5,962 bases of DNA from Rhodospirillales bacterium (GTDB lineage: Bacteria > Pseudomonadota > Alphaproteobacteria > Acetobacterales > Acetobacteraceae), in contig JANXSA010000068.1 of assembly GCA_025352915.1 (NCBI GenBank), positions 1 to 5,962 of the forward strand, read 5' to 3'. The translations under genes were made by a program, and so were the position numbers. Position 1 is the first letter of the stretch. Every line of letters begins with the position of its first letter. Below are positions 5,431 through 5,962 of this stretch, in pieces. The notes below the pieces were generated by a model that was given only the letters and a program-made list of their open reading frames with translations, did not search any database and was not told where the DNA came from.

Positions 5431-5962
5431 CGCTTCCGGACGCCAAACGCTAGGGACAAAGCCATAGCCGGTGCCCGCCTTGACCACATGGCCAAAGGCG
5501 GGGAAATCCAGGTGCATGCCGGCGACCAGCAGTTTGTCGGTGGCGGCCATGTCCAACGCGCGGCGGCGCGATGTGCGGGCTTCGTCGCTATCGGTATCGA
5601 AGGCCAGCCCGGCTTCCGGCAGGGCGAACTGGATGCCGGGCAGATGGACCACATCGCCCCAGATCAGCAGGGTGCCGGCGCCCGAAGCGAGCAGCCAGCC
5701 GGAATGGCCCGGCGTGTGACCAGGCAGATGGTGACAGGTGACGCCGGCGATCCCTTCCTGGCCATGACCGACGGTCCGGGTTCGCGCGGCATAGGGGCGC
5801 AACGCCCCCTGCGCGGTGGCGAAGTCGCCCTTGGCGGCATCGGGTGCTGCGGCGGCCTTGGCGTCATCGAGCCAGAAGGCGGTTTCCAGGCCGTTGATGA
5901 CGATCTCGGCGTTGGGAAAATACGCCGCGCCATTGGCATCGACGAGGCCACTGACATGGTCG
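5428..5962 (-). CDS. Metallo-beta-lactamase-fold hydrolase, C-terminal part (partial)
   Basis: The frame is open from the right edge to the TAA at 5430-5428, giving 177 residues; the N-terminus is outside the window. The first visible residues are DHVSGL, which is the end of the HxHxDH metal site. Then come FPNAEIVINGLETAFWLDD, the second-metal-site block LPGHTPGHSGWLL, IWGDVVH with the bridging Asp, and a late GMHLDFPAFGHV that should supply the last His ligand. This order matches the di-zinc MBL superfamily of the N-acyl-homoserine-lactonase/glyoxalase II type. A lactone, ester or thioester hydrolase is likely, but the substrate cannot be named and no quorum-sensing gene is nearby to support an AHL role. 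About a third of the protein, including the HxH part, is missing only because of the window edge. It converges with the NAD(P)-binding gene, 62 bp apart. Confidence 0.87.
   Translation of the reverse strand, partial: DHVSGLVDANGAAYFPNAEIVINGLETAFWLDDAKAAAAPDAAKGDFATAQGALRPYAARTRTVGHGQEGIAGVTCHHLPGHTPGHSGWLLASGAGTLLIWGDVVHLPGIQFALPEAGLAFDTDSDEARTSRRRALDMAATDKLLVAGMHLDFPAFGHVVKAGTGYGFVPSVWRPEA

Overview
The window is a piece of high-GC chromosome from an alphaproteobacterium. The uncommon short form of ArgC, the L13/S9 ribosomal operon close to argC, strong GC3 bias and T-rich/A-rich intergenic inverted repeats all fit Rhodospirillales, most likely Acetobacteraceae. That assignment is from memory of gene neighbourhoods and was not searched. 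There is no plasmid, phage, transposase, CRISPR or RNA gene signal.

Layout. At the left edge, on the minus strand, argC (84-1058) overlaps by 8 nt the start of a gamma-carbonic-anhydrase-like gene that leaves the window (1-91). Divergent from argC on the plus strand is an EamA/DMT-family membrane transporter (1211-2176). A long nested inverted repeat follows (2183-2314), then a short-chain dehydrogenase-like gene (2334-3080) whose catalytic Asn, Ser and Tyr all appear to be replaced. The gene-free stretch 3081-3401 holds a possible C-terminal coding remnant, a second diverged copy of the inverted-repeat element (3208-3324) and a strong intrinsic terminator (3349-3376). The minus-strand ribosomal operon rplM-rpsI (3402-4365) reads into that terminator. 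Upstream of rplM a 65-bp spacer carries its sigma70-type promoter and a perfect 20-bp palindrome (4431-4450), which also faces the divergent plus-strand gene for an atypical Rossmann-fold NAD(P)-binding protein (4490-5365), probably leaderless. That gene converges on a minus-strand metallo-beta-lactamase-fold hydrolase cut by the right edge (5428-5962). The two 3' ends lie in a pair of inverted, related hairpins.

How it fits together. rplM-rpsI supply two ribosomal proteins, and argC performs the third step of arginine synthesis. In many alphaproteobacteria argC sits directly downstream of rplM-rpsI. Here it is on the same strand but about 2.3 kb away, separated by two opposite-strand genes, two copies of a repeat element and a coding scrap, so the interval 1059-3401 looks like an inserted or rearranged segment. 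The transporter and the SDR share a direction but are separated by the repeat, and I see no evidence that they form an operon. I found no clearly new multi-gene system. The best leads are the tetrad-poor SDR between two repeat copies and the palindrome between the ribosomal promoter and its divergent neighbour.
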